From NCBI RefSeq assembly GCF_016101585.1, contig NZ_JACFQG010000003.1, positions 249,826 to 313,825 on the forward strand: a stretch of DNA of 64,000 nucleotides, given 5' to 3'. This DNA is from Bifidobacterium polysaccharolyticum (GTDB taxonomy: Bacteria > Actinomycetota > Actinomycetes > Actinomycetales > Bifidobacteriaceae). A program made the position numbers and the translations under genes. The notes under the pieces were generated by a model. The model was not told where the DNA came from. It searched no databases and was given only the letters and a program-made list of their open reading frames with translations. The stretch's first letter is position 1. Every line of letters starts with the position of its first letter. Positions 25,385-33,625 of this stretch are shown one piece after another.

Positions 25385-26146
25385 TCAGGCTGATTGCTCG
25401 GCGCGCAGGGCCGCAAGCAGATTCTGATCGTCCAGCCGCTTCCACCCCTGGGCGGCAGCAGCCAGCTGGGCCTTCCGCTTGCTGCTGGCCCGGCCTTTGC
25501 CGATCACGGTCCCGCCGTCCTCCAGTCGCAGTTCGGCGGTGAAGACCTGGGCGTATTCCGGCCCGGAGACCGCCATGGCGTACCGGGGCTCGCCCAAGCC
25601 CAGCTTGTGGGCCTTGACGGTGATCGAGGTCTTCCAATCCAGTGCTGGCCCCTCGGTGGCCACCTCGGCCAGGGTGTCGTCAAGAAGGGTATGGACGGTG
25701 GTCCTGGCCCCCTCGATGCCGTGCTCCACAAATACCGACCCGATCAGTGACTCGACGGTGTCGCAGAGTATGGAGTCCTTGTCGGCCCCGCCGTTTTCGC
25801 TCTCTCCCCGGCCCAGAAGAATATACTGCCCCAGATGCAGCTTCTCCCTGGCGATGGCCGACAGGGCTTCCTCGGAGACCGCCTTGGCCCGCATCTTGGC
25901 CAGTTGGCCCTCGGTCATGTCCGGATGGACCTTGTACAGGGTCTCGGTGGCCACCAGTTCCAGAACCGCGTCGCCCAGGAACTCCAGCCGTTCGTTGTTG
26001 GGCATGCCTGGGTGCTCATGGGCGAAGGAGCGATGGGTCAGGGCGTGCACCAGCAACTCCGGGCTGATCCTGCCACCTAGGGCCTGGAAGAGATCCTCAG
26101 CCGCCTGGTTGCCGGAATCCACTTGCTCCTGTTCCTCCTGCTGCAT
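25385..26146 (-). CDS. rnc: Ribonuclease III
   Basis: Double-strand-specific endoribonuclease for rRNA and mRNA processing, 253 residues. The catalytic signature NERLEFLGDAVLELV is present, with the downstream acidic residues in DTVESLIGSVFVEHG. A C-terminal double-stranded RNA-binding domain ends in GKGRASSKRKAQLAAAAQGWKRL. It lies just downstream of rpmF, separated by a terminator. Confidence 0.95.
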   Translation of the reverse strand: MQQEEQEQVDSGNQAAEDLFQALGGRISPELLVHALTHRSFAHEHPGMPNNERLEFLGDAVLELVATETLYKVHPDMTEGQLAKMRAKAVSEEALSAIAREKLHLGQYILLGRGESENGGADKDSILCDTVESLIGSVFVEHGIEGARTTVHTLLDDTLAEVATEGPALDWKTSITVKAHKLGLGEPRYAMAVSGPEYAQVFTAELRLEDGGTVIGKGRASSKRKAQLAAAAQGWKRLDDQNLLAALRAEQSA

Positions 26147-26190
26147 ATGGTCTTTCTCGCTTTCCCGGCCTTGCCGTCTGATGATATGGA

Positions 26191-26222
26191 AAAACCCCTG
26201 CCACCCGTCGATGGCCGGGGTT
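26191..26222 (-). terminator. Terminator between rpmF and rnc
   Basis: Read on the minus strand, AACCCCGGCCA pairs with TGGCAGGGGTT (one mismatch) across an 8-base loop, followed by TTTTCC. It may allow partial read-through from rpmF into rnc, since no strong rnc promoter is obvious. Confidence 0.72.
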
Positions 26223-26251
26223 CTCTCATTGCGTGTCGATCGCCGATCGGC

Positions 26252-26446
26252 TCACTTGCTGAACTGCGAGCGAATGGCGTCGCGGTAGACGCGCCCGCGG
26301 TACATGCCGCAGCTGGGGCATGCCATGTGCGGCAGCGCAGGAGCTCCGCAGTTGGGGCAGGTCACCGTAGCGGCGGCCTGGGTCTTCCAGTTGGCGCGCC
26401 GGGAATGGGTGTTGGCGCGCGAGGTCTTGTACTTTGGCAGTGCCAT
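26252..26446 (-). CDS. rpmF: 50S ribosomal protein bL32
   Basis: bL32 of the large ribosomal subunit, 64 residues. [21 protein letters not shown] is the normal start region, and the zinc-finger cysteines are intact ([18 protein letters not shown]), so this is the zinc-binding C+ form. Typically follows the yceD (DUF177) gene, as here. Confidence 0.97.
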   Translation of the reverse strand: MALPKYKTSRANTHSRRANWKTQAAATVTCPNCGAPALPHMACPSCGMYRGRVYRDAIRSQFSK

Positions 26447-26510
26447 ATTGTCCTCTGTTTCGATCGAATACTTCGAGCTTAAGCGTAGAGCAGTCTACCG
26501 CAACCTCCGG

Positions 26511-27131
26511 TCATTCGCCAGCCTGGCCGGCGCTGCCGGGGTTCTCCTCATGCTCCAGACGCTGCTTCAGGCCCTCCAGGGCCGCCCAGCGGTCGTCCAT
26601 TATCTCGTGGTGGTGATCGGGATGGTCATTCAGATCCATGCCGCACTGGGGGCACAGGCCCCGGCAGTCGGGTCGGCACAGGGGCTGCAGGGGAAGGGCC
26701 TCCACCAGGGTGTCACGCAGGAGGGCCTCCAAATCCATAAAGGCGCCTCCGCTGACCAGAGGATAGGTCTGGCCGCTGGCCTCGTCCTGTTCGGCCAGAA
26801 TCTCCTCCTTGCCATGGGTCGGCTCTGGTTCGGGCTCCTTGTAGGGGAAGAAGACCACCGGATCGTCCTGGATGCTGGTATTGACGGGCCTCAGGCAGCG
26901 GGTGCATTCGGTGTTCAAAGGCACGCTGATGTGGGCCTGCAACAAAAGGCCGTCCACCAGGGAGTCGATGTCACCCTCCACATGCACGGGCGTTCCTGCA
27001 GGGATGCCCACCACCTGGTCGCCGATGCCTTCCGGGGCTGGAAAATCACGGTCCACCCGGGTGCTCTGCCCTGCTCGCGTCGACACCTGAGCCACTGAAA
27101 CCGCCCAGGGGGAATCCTCCGGTCTGCTCAT
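26511..27131 (-). CDS. yceD: YceD family (DUF177) protein
   Basis: A 206-residue DUF177 protein. The family is linked to 23S rRNA maturation and is almost always encoded with rpmF, as it is here. The metal-binding-like Cys pairs are visible: CTRC in TECTRCLRPV, and CRPDCRGLCPQCGMDL near the C-terminus. The start overlaps the stop of the upstream DivIVA-like gene by four bases. Confidence 0.9.
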   Translation of the reverse strand: MSRPEDSPWAVSVAQVSTRAGQSTRVDRDFPAPEGIGDQVVGIPAGTPVHVEGDIDSLVDGLLLQAHISVPLNTECTRCLRPVNTSIQDDPVVFFPYKEPEPEPTHGKEEILAEQDEASGQTYPLVSGGAFMDLEALLRDTLVEALPLQPLCRPDCRGLCPQCGMDLNDHPDHHHEIMDDRWAALEGLKQRLEHEENPGSAGQAGE

Positions 27132-27820
27132 CCCTGCGTCTCCTCTCCTTGGTCCGGAGCTGACGCGTTCATGCTACGCGCCGCCTCTTGCTCACGCTGG
27201 TGGAGAACCTCCAGGCCGGCACGCACATCCTGACCCATCTTGTCCAACTGGGTATCAAGCTCGCCCATGACCTGGGCGGCGTAGCCATTGGCTCCCTGGA
27301 CCAGACGGTCTGCCTGGGCCTGGGCCGTGTCAATGATGGTCTGGGCATTCTGCCGGGCTATGGCCACCACATTCTCCTGGCCGGCCAGGAAGCGTGCCTG
27401 CTCGCCGGCCTCCTTGACGATGCCCGCAGCTCGACTCTGGGCATCGGATATGGTGGCGTTGGCCTGGGTCTGTGCCGTGTTCAGCCGACGCTCCGCCTCC
27501 CTCATAAGCGCCGAGGCCCGCTCCAGTTGCACCGGCAGCATTTTCTTGAGCTCGTTGAGGTCGTCGGACAGCTCGTCCCGGTCCACCTTGACCAGTCCCG
27601 GGCTGAAAATAGGGGCCTTGGCCTCATCCAGCATGGCCTGGATCCGGTCGATGATGTCATAGACGGTGGTGAATTCCGATCGAGGATTCCCGCTCTCGCT
27701 TCTATCCTCCTGCAGGTCGGGCAGGTCCTTCATGTCGACTGCGTGCCTGGGAGCGCTTGCTCTGGTCGAGTCATCGATAGGCTCGTTATCGTCCCTTTCC
27801 TGGGTCTGCTCGTTCATCAT
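27128..27820 (-). CDS. DivIVA-like coiled-coil protein
   Basis: A 230-residue acidic protein, mostly helical. [46 protein letters not shown] is an N-terminal region with weak resemblance to DivIVA, followed by a long Ala/Gln-rich coiled coil ([31 protein letters not shown]). Its position between coaD and yceD is conserved in actinobacteria, where such proteins are annotated as cell-division or DivIVA-like; a direct role is not shown. It overlaps both neighbours by four bases. Confidence 0.82.
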   Translation of the reverse strand: MMNEQTQERDDNEPIDDSTRASAPRHAVDMKDLPDLQEDRSESGNPRSEFTTVYDIIDRIQAMLDEAKAPIFSPGLVKVDRDELSDDLNELKKMLPVQLERASALMREAERRLNTAQTQANATISDAQSRAAGIVKEAGEQARFLAGQENVVAIARQNAQTIIDTAQAQADRLVQGANGYAAQVMGELDTQLDKMGQDVRAGLEVLHQREQEAARSMNASAPDQGEETQG

Positions 27821-28326
27821 TGGCTCTTTTCCGTGTGCGGTGTGTCCCTGTGCAATGTGCCTATCAGTGCGTTCACGACGCTGTCGGGGACCATACCGGT
27901 GATGTCCCCTCCGTGTCTGGCCACGTCCTTGACGATGGTGCTGGAGATGTGCTCCCGCACCGGATCGGCTGGCAGAAAGAGCGTTTCAACCCCGGACAGC
28001 TTGCGATTGACCAAGGCCATACCCAGCTCGGCCTCATAGTCCCCGTTCTGCCTCAGGCCCTTGACGATGACCGAGGCGCCCACCTTACGGCAGTAGTCGG
28101 TGATAAGACCATCTGTAGAGGCTACGGTGATGTTCGGATACCCGTCCTCGTCCAGGGCCCGGCGGATCATGGCCACCCGCTCCTGTTCGCTGAACATGGG
28201 GGTCTTGGCGGCGTTGACGGCCACAACCACGTGGACCGTCTCGAAGAAGCAGGCGCAACGTTCGATCACATCCATGTGGCCGGAAGTGACCGGATCGTAT
28301 GAGCCAGGGCATACAGCGATAGTCAT
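27817..28326 (-). CDS. coaD: Phosphopantetheine adenylyltransferase
   Basis: Catalyses the fourth step of coenzyme A synthesis, joining 4'-phosphopantetheine and ATP to dephospho-CoA. The 169-residue protein has the nucleotidyltransferase (H/T)xGH motif in [11 protein letters not shown] and the ISSTIVKD motif near the C-terminus ([19 protein letters not shown]). Head gene of the coaD-divIVA-like-yceD-rpmF run. Confidence 0.96.
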   Translation of the reverse strand: MTIAVCPGSYDPVTSGHMDVIERCACFFETVHVVVAVNAAKTPMFSEQERVAMIRRALDEDGYPNITVASTDGLITDYCRKVGASVIVKGLRQNGDYEAELGMALVNRKLSGVETLFLPADPVREHISSTIVKDVARHGGDITGMVPDSVVNALIGTLHRDTPHTEKSQ

Positions 28327-28388
28327 GATTCTCAGCGTAGCGCGTCATAGGGAGCGAACGTGCAGCTCGCCGCCGTACCATAGATGTC

Positions 28389-28700
28389 ATGACTGCAAGC
28401 AAGAGCATTCGCATGGAGGATCCAGAGCGGGAGCAGAACCCCGACCAGGGCACCGGTACGGCCGTTCTGGACCGTCCGGACACCGAGACCGCCGAGAAAA
28501 CCCGGCTGAACGACCAGGGCGATGCCGACCGGTTCGCCCACTACGTCTCCCGTGAGCGCATCGCCGAGTCCAAGCTGACCGGCCGGCCTGTCGTGGCTCT
28601 CTGCGGCAAGGTCTGGGTGCCCAAGCATGACCCCTCCCAGTATCCGGTTTGCCCGGACTGCAAGCGCATCTACGAACAGATGACCGGCGGCAGCCACTGA
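28389..28700 (+). CDS. DUF3039 domain protein
   Basis: A 103-residue protein of the actinobacterial DUF3039 family, function unknown. The C-terminal half contains the conserved block HYVSRERI, then ALCGKVWVPKHDPSQYPVCPDCKRIYEQM with three cysteines (Cys, then CPDC) suggesting metal binding. The N-terminal half is polar and probably disordered. Divergent from coaD and convergent with the aldo/keto reductase gene. Confidence 0.85.
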   Translation: MTASKSIRMEDPEREQNPDQGTGTAVLDRPDTETAEKTRLNDQGDADRFAHYVSRERIAESKLTGRPVVALCGKVWVPKHDPSQYPVCPDCKRIYEQMTGGSH

Positions 28701-28725
28701 TCGCTACCGAGCGGTCCAGGCTCCT

Positions 28726-29745
28726 TCAGGACTGTTTGCCCAGGGCGATCCGATCAATCGTCTCCAGCTCTTCCTGGCTGAAATCGGCCGACTGCACAGC
28801 CTTGAGATTGTCCAGAATCTGCTCGGGCTTGGAGGCGCCAATGAGCACCGAGGTGACAGCGGGGTCCCTGAGCAGCCATGCCAGAGCCATCTCTGCCAGA
28901 CTCTGGCCGCGTTGACGGGCCAGGTCGTTCAGCGCCTGGATCTGCTTCAGCCGCTGTGGGGTCAGGGCGGACTCCTTGAGGAAGCGACCGTCGGCACGAA
29001 TTCGGCTGTCCTCGGGAATCCCATGCAGGTAGCGGTCGGTCAGTAGTCCCTGGGCCAGCGGGCTGAAGGTGATCAGTCCCTTTCTTTCTTTCAACACCGC
29101 CTGTTTGAGACCGTTGTCCTCGATGGTTCTGTCGAAGATGGAATAGCGGTTCTGGTTGATGACGAAGGGAACGTGCATCTCGGTCAGGATGGCTGAGGCC
29201 CGCTTCATGGTCGGCCCATCGTAGTTGGACAGTCCCACGTAGAGGGCCTTGCCGCTGGTGATCGCCTGGGCCAAGGCACCCATGGTCTCTTCCAGAGGCG
29301 TGTCCGGGTCGGGGCGGTGGTGGTAGAAGATATCCACATAGTCGAGTCCCAGCCGTTTCAGACTCTGGTCCAGTCCGGACAGCAGATGCTTGCGTGAGCC
29401 GAGGTCCCCATAAGGGCCGGGCCACATTTCATAACCGGCCTTGGTGGAAATGACCAGCTCCTGGCGGTGGTGGCTGAAGCATCTGTGCAGGATGATTCCC
29501 ATGTTGCGCTCGGCGGCGCCTGGTCCGGGACCGTAATTGTCGGCCAGGTCGAAGTGGGTGATGCCATGGTCGAAGGCCGTCGTGCACAGCTCCTGCATAC
29601 GTTCCAGGGGCGTGGTGTCACCGAAGTTGTGCCAGCAGCCCAGGCAGATGGGCGGCAGTTTCAGGCCGCTGTCGCCGCAGCGCCGGTAGGTTGTGGAATC
29701 GTATCGGCTCGGGTCGGGCTGGTAGGTTTCGGATTGCACGCTCAT
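28726..29745 (-). CDS. Aldo/keto reductase (YghZ/L-glyceraldehyde-3-phosphate reductase type)
   Basis: NADPH-dependent reductase of 339 residues. The catalytic set is visible: Asp and Tyr in FDLADNYG, Lys in VISTKAGY, and His in DIFYHHRPD. The AAERNMGIIL and GYEMWPGPYG segments are characteristic of the YghZ group, which reduces aldehydes including methylglyoxal and L-glyceraldehyde 3-phosphate. It overlaps the pncB stop by one base (TGATG), so it is translationally coupled to NAD salvage. Confidence 0.9.
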   Translation of the reverse strand: MSVQSETYQPDPSRYDSTTYRRCGDSGLKLPPICLGCWHNFGDTTPLERMQELCTTAFDHGITHFDLADNYGPGPGAAERNMGIILHRCFSHHRQELVISTKAGYEMWPGPYGDLGSRKHLLSGLDQSLKRLGLDYVDIFYHHRPDPDTPLEETMGALAQAITSGKALYVGLSNYDGPTMKRASAILTEMHVPFVINQNRYSIFDRTIEDNGLKQAVLKERKGLITFSPLAQGLLTDRYLHGIPEDSRIRADGRFLKESALTPQRLKQIQALNDLARQRGQSLAEMALAWLLRDPAVTSVLIGASKPEQILDNLKAVQSADFSQEELETIDRIALGKQS

Positions 29746-31091
29746 CAGATGCTCCTCACTAGGGTGGGCAGGACCGGTTCGCCTTTCATCAGGCTCAGGG
29801 CGTTGATGGGCATTTCCTCAAGGGCCTTGGCCCGATGCTCCCGGGCATCCAGAACGGCCTGCCCACCCTGGTACTCTGGCATGCTCTGGCCATGGTCCAC
29901 ATAGGTGACCAGCAGATCCCGCCAGTCCTGCTCAGGCTTATAGGCTGCCAGAGCCTCCTCGGCACCCGAAATGACGTGCTCGGCGTCGGCCACTCCGTTG
30001 TGGTAGGAGCGGTAGGCCAGCTTGCGCCCCGGCACCGAAGCCTTGCCCACCGACTTCTTGGCGACGGCCTGCATAACCCCGTCGGAGTTCTCCCGCTCGG
30101 TCAGTTTGTAGACCATGGCGCAGGTGGGGGCTCCCGAACCGGTGACCAGCATGGTGCCCACCCCGTAGGAATCAACCGGAGCGTCCTGCAGGGAGGCGAT
30201 GGCGTACTCGTCCAGATCGTTGGTGACGGTGATGGTGGCCTTGGTGGCTCCCAGTGAGTCCAGCTGGGCGCGGACCTGCTGGGCCAGCGAGCCCAGGTCT
30301 CCGGAGTCGATGCGGACCCCTCCCAGCTCTGGTCCGGCTACCTCGACAGCCGTCCTTACGGCCTCCTCGATGGAGTAGGTGTCTGTCAGCAGGGTGGTTC
30401 CCTTGCCTAGAGCCTGAATCTGCCCTTGGAAGGCCTCGCGCTCGCTGTCATGCAGGAGGGTGAATGAATGGGCTGCGGTTCCGATGGCCTTGAAACCGTA
30501 TTCTTTGGCTGCCAGCAGGTTTGAGGTTCCTTGGAATCCGCCGACTATGGCCGCTCTGGCCGCCGCCACGGCCGCATACTCGTTGGCCCGGCGCGCGCCC
30601 ATGTCCATGCAGGGCCGGCCCTTTGCCGCGGTGACCATGCGGGAGGCAGCCGATGCCACAGCCGAGTCGTAGTTGAGTATGGACAGAATCAGGGTCTCCA
30701 GCAGGGTGCACTCGCCGAAACTGCCTTCGACCTGCAGAATGGGGGAGTCGGGGAAGAATATCTCGCCCTCCCGATAGCCGCGTATGGTACCGGTGAAGCG
30801 GAAGTGCTCCAACCAGTCGATGGTGGTCTGGCTGACGATGTGACGGTCGGACAAAAAGCGGAGCTCATCCTCGCTGGGGTGGAAATTCGCCAGCGCATCC
30901 AGAATCCGCCCAGTGCCTGCTACCACCCCGTAGCGGCGTCCTGCCGGCAGATGTCGGGTGTAGACCTCGAAGACGGATTGGCGTCCGGCCGTGCCGTCCT
31001 GCAAGGCGGCGTCCAGCATGGTGTATTCGTACATATCGGTCATCAGAGCCGTGGAGGTTCCGGTGTCCCTACTGTTGTTTTCGGCGTTCAT
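29745..31091 (-). CDS. pncB: Nicotinate phosphoribosyltransferase
   Basis: Converts nicotinate, PRPP and ATP to nicotinate mononucleotide in NAD salvage. The 448-residue protein has TDMYEYTMLDAALQDG at the N-terminus, the phosphorylated-His region AAHSFTLLHDSEREAF and GVRIDSGDLGSLAQQVRAQLD for PRPP binding. ATG 31091 is preceded by GGGGAAG; the longer frame to 31214 lacks homology. Followed directly by the aldo/keto reductase gene. Confidence 0.95.
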   Translation of the reverse strand: MNAENNSRDTGTSTALMTDMYEYTMLDAALQDGTAGRQSVFEVYTRHLPAGRRYGVVAGTGRILDALANFHPSEDELRFLSDRHIVSQTTIDWLEHFRFTGTIRGYREGEIFFPDSPILQVEGSFGECTLLETLILSILNYDSAVASAASRMVTAAKGRPCMDMGARRANEYAAVAAARAAIVGGFQGTSNLLAAKEYGFKAIGTAAHSFTLLHDSEREAFQGQIQALGKGTTLLTDTYSIEEAVRTAVEVAGPELGGVRIDSGDLGSLAQQVRAQLDSLGATKATITVTNDLDEYAIASLQDAPVDSYGVGTMLVTGSGAPTCAMVYKLTERENSDGVMQAVAKKSVGKASVPGRKLAYRSYHNGVADAEHVISGAEEALAAYKPEQDWRDLLVTYVDHGQSMPEYQGGQAVLDAREHRAKALEEMPINALSLMKGEPVLPTLVRSI

Positions 31092-31194
31092 ATCTTCCCC
31101 TTTGTGGGTGGAAAAGCCCTTGGTTGGCACCCAGTCTAATCCTCTGACCACCTGGCTCGCCCTGCCCTCCCAAGGTCGGGATAAGCTGGTCCGC

Positions 31195-31833
31195 ATGAGA
31201 TTCGTTGTGGGCATCTACCGATTGCTGATCGCCTTTTTCTGCCTGGGCGGCACCTACGAGGCCTGGCTGCTGGGGATCGGCAATAAGTGGGTCTACTTTA
31301 CCTTCCAGACCAATATCGCCTTAGGCCTGGTCATGCTCTGGGCCGGAGCGGCCACCCTGCTCAAGGGCATCCAGCCGCCAGCTTGGCTCAAAGGCTGCCT
31401 GACACTCTACATCGTCATCACCGGGTTGGTGGCCATTCTGGTTCTGGGGCTGAACAGCACGGATTACAAGCTGGTCCTGGGCATCCGGACCACATGGATG
31501 ATTCACGTCATCAGCCCCATCCTGGCATCGTTGGATTTCCTCTTGTTCGACCCTCATCGTCGTTTCCACTGGCACAACGTACTTACCTGGCTGATCTATT
31601 TCCCCTTCTACGTAGCTTTTGTGCTGATCAGGGCCGCCATTTGGCCTCATTCAGGACCGGAGCCGGGCGGAAACCCCTACCCCTATGCCTTCTTGGACCT
31701 CAGACACCTGGGCTGGGCCCAGTTGATGGTTAACCTGGCTGAGTACCTGGTCGTCTTCTTCGCCCTATCGCTGGTCATCTTCCTGATTGATCGCATCCTG
31801 CCGGCCAAGACACCGCTGACCATTGATCGGTAG
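31195..31833 (+). CDS. Pr6Pr family membrane protein
   Basis: A six-helix integral membrane protein of 212 residues resembling the Pr6Pr/FAR-17a-AIG1 family. Conserved features are FQTNIALGLVMLWAG, the HVISPILASLDFLLFDPHRRF segment and WLIYFPFYVAFVLIRA. The cellular role is not established. Start ATG 31195 is the first Met before the first helix; it is divergent from pncB and followed by rph. Confidence 0.82.
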   Translation: MRFVVGIYRLLIAFFCLGGTYEAWLLGIGNKWVYFTFQTNIALGLVMLWAGAATLLKGIQPPAWLKGCLTLYIVITGLVAILVLGLNSTDYKLVLGIRTTWMIHVISPILASLDFLLFDPHRRFHWHNVLTWLIYFPFYVAFVLIRAAIWPHSGPEPGGNPYPYAFLDLRHLGWAQLMVNLAEYLVVFFALSLVIFLIDRILPAKTPLTIDR

Positions 31834-31898
31834 ACGGCTGACGGAATAATGGGGACCAGACCAGGGGAGCCTGGGCGGAACGGAAAGGATCATCACTG

Positions 31899-32663
31899 AT
31901 GGTTGCTATCAAGGACATGCTCCAGGAGGGTGCCGTGCTGCGGCCTGACGGCAGGGCGGCTGATGAGTTACGACCGGTCGTCATCACCAGGCATTGGACG
32001 GAGGCTCCTGAGGGTTCGGTGCTGATCGAGTGTGGCAAGACCCGGGTTATGTGCACCGCCTCCTTTACCCCGACGCTGCCCCGTTGGCGCAAGGACTCCG
32101 GCCTGGGTTGGGTTACGGCCGAGTATGCCATGCTTCCCAGGGCCACCAGCGACCGGACTGCACGAGAATCGGTCCGGGGAAAGGTCGGCGGGCGCACCCA
32201 GGAGATCAGCCGGCTGATAGGCCGTTGCCTGCGCGGTGTGGTGGATATGAAGGCTCTGGGCGAGAATCAGATTCAGCTTGACTGCGACGTGCTTCAGGCC
32301 GACGGCGGCACTCGTACCGCCTCAGTCACCGGCGCCTATGTAGCCATGGTCGATGCCCTCAGATGGGCCCAGGACCACCATCACATTCGTAGCGCCGACA
32401 AGGTGACCAAGGATTGCGTCTCGGCCGTCTCGGTGGGCATCATCGATGGCAAGCCCATGCTGGACCTTCCCTATTTGGAAGACAGCCGGGCCATGACCGA
32501 TATGAACGTGTCAATGACAGGCTCCGGCGATTTCATAGAGATACAGGGAACGGCGGAGCATCGCCCCTTCAGCCGTCAAGAGCTCGGCCTTTTGCTGGAC
32601 CTTGCATCCAAGGGGAACAAGGAGCTTCAGGCCGCTCAGCGCAAGGCTCTCGCAGCTGACTGA
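31899..32663 (+). CDS. rph: Ribonuclease PH
   Basis: Phosphorolytic 3'-5' exonuclease that trims tRNA 3' ends. The 254-residue protein has [13 protein letters not shown] at the N-terminus, the RSRQE-like [20 protein letters not shown] segment and [33 protein letters not shown], all standard. It is followed 35 bases later by rdgB, the common pairing in actinobacteria and firmicutes. Confidence 0.97.
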   Translation: MVAIKDMLQEGAVLRPDGRAADELRPVVITRHWTEAPEGSVLIECGKTRVMCTASFTPTLPRWRKDSGLGWVTAEYAMLPRATSDRTARESVRGKVGGRTQEISRLIGRCLRGVVDMKALGENQIQLDCDVLQADGGTRTASVTGAYVAMVDALRWAQDHHHIRSADKVTKDCVSAVSVGIIDGKPMLDLPYLEDSRAMTDMNVSMTGSGDFIEIQGTAEHRPFSRQELGLLLDLASKGNKELQAAQRKALAAD

Positions 32664-32698
32664 CGCCCGGGGCGGGCATTTTAGCGAAAAGGATCGGT

Positions 32699-33385
32699 AT
32701 GGGGCAGGTCAAAACAGTGGTTGTGGCCACACACAACGAGGGCAAACTAGGTGAGCTTCGTTGCATACTTGACGGTTTCCTGGCCGATGAGGGTCAGAGG
32801 ATTGAGTTGGTTTCGGCCGGCCAGTTGGGCCTGCCCGATCCGGTGGAGACCGGCACTACTTTTCAGGAGAACGCCCTTCTCAAGGCTGGGCAGGCTGCCC
32901 ATGAGTCCGGTCTGCCCGCGCTGGCGGACGACTCGGGGCTGGTCGTTGATGTGATGGGCGCCGCCCCGGGGATCCTTTCGGCAAGATGGAGCGGCCGCCA
33001 CGGCGACGACCAGGCCAACTTGGAGCTCTTGCTGAACCAGCTGAACGACATTCCTGACGACCACAGGGGAGGGCGGTTTGTCTGTGCTGCCGCCCTGGTC
33101 GTTCCGGATGTGCCAGGATATGCCGTCCGTGGGTGCCAGGTGACTAGGCTTGGCGAGATGCCTGGAACCATCATCCACCAGGCACGTGGGGAAAACGGGT
33201 TCGGCTACGACCCGATCTTCGTACCGAGGGATCAGCCGCAGGGCACCGGCAAACAGCGACTGCTAACCTCGGCGGAAATGACCTCGGACCAGAAGAATGC
33301 CATATCGCACAGGGGCAAAGCATTGGCAGCCATCATGCCGATTCTCGTCAGCTGGGTGCTGGGGGACGGCCATATAAAAGGCTGA
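32699..33385 (+). CDS. rdgB: XTP/dITP diphosphatase (RdgB/HAM1)
   Basis: Removes non-canonical purine nucleotides by hydrolysing ITP, dITP and XTP to monophosphates. The 228-residue protein has VVATHNEGKLGEL, TGTTFQENALLKA, PALADDSGLVVD and GENGFGYDPIFVP, all family motifs. It sits after rph in the same transcription direction. Confidence 0.96.
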   Translation: MGQVKTVVVATHNEGKLGELRCILDGFLADEGQRIELVSAGQLGLPDPVETGTTFQENALLKAGQAAHESGLPALADDSGLVVDVMGAAPGILSARWSGRHGDDQANLELLLNQLNDIPDDHRGGRFVCAAALVVPDVPGYAVRGCQVTRLGEMPGTIIHQARGENGFGYDPIFVPRDQPQGTGKQRLLTSAEMTSDQKNAISHRGKALAAIMPILVSWVLGDGHIKG

Positions 33386-33625
33386 TAGGCCTGGCGGAGT
33401 CAACACCGTGAAAGGCCGTGGAATACCGGCTGTGAAAACACCCTATTTGAATCCCAGATTACGCCTTCAATTTCGGTACCCTTAAAGCAAGTAAGGGGGA
33501 TAGAAGACACCGTAAATGAAGATGCGGCACTTGTGATCTAAGGTTTCGTGGCCTGCACTGGGGACATATCAAGCGTGCAGTCCATCTGATCCTGGAGATG
33601 GTCTCATCGTGGTGTGGGGGGTAGC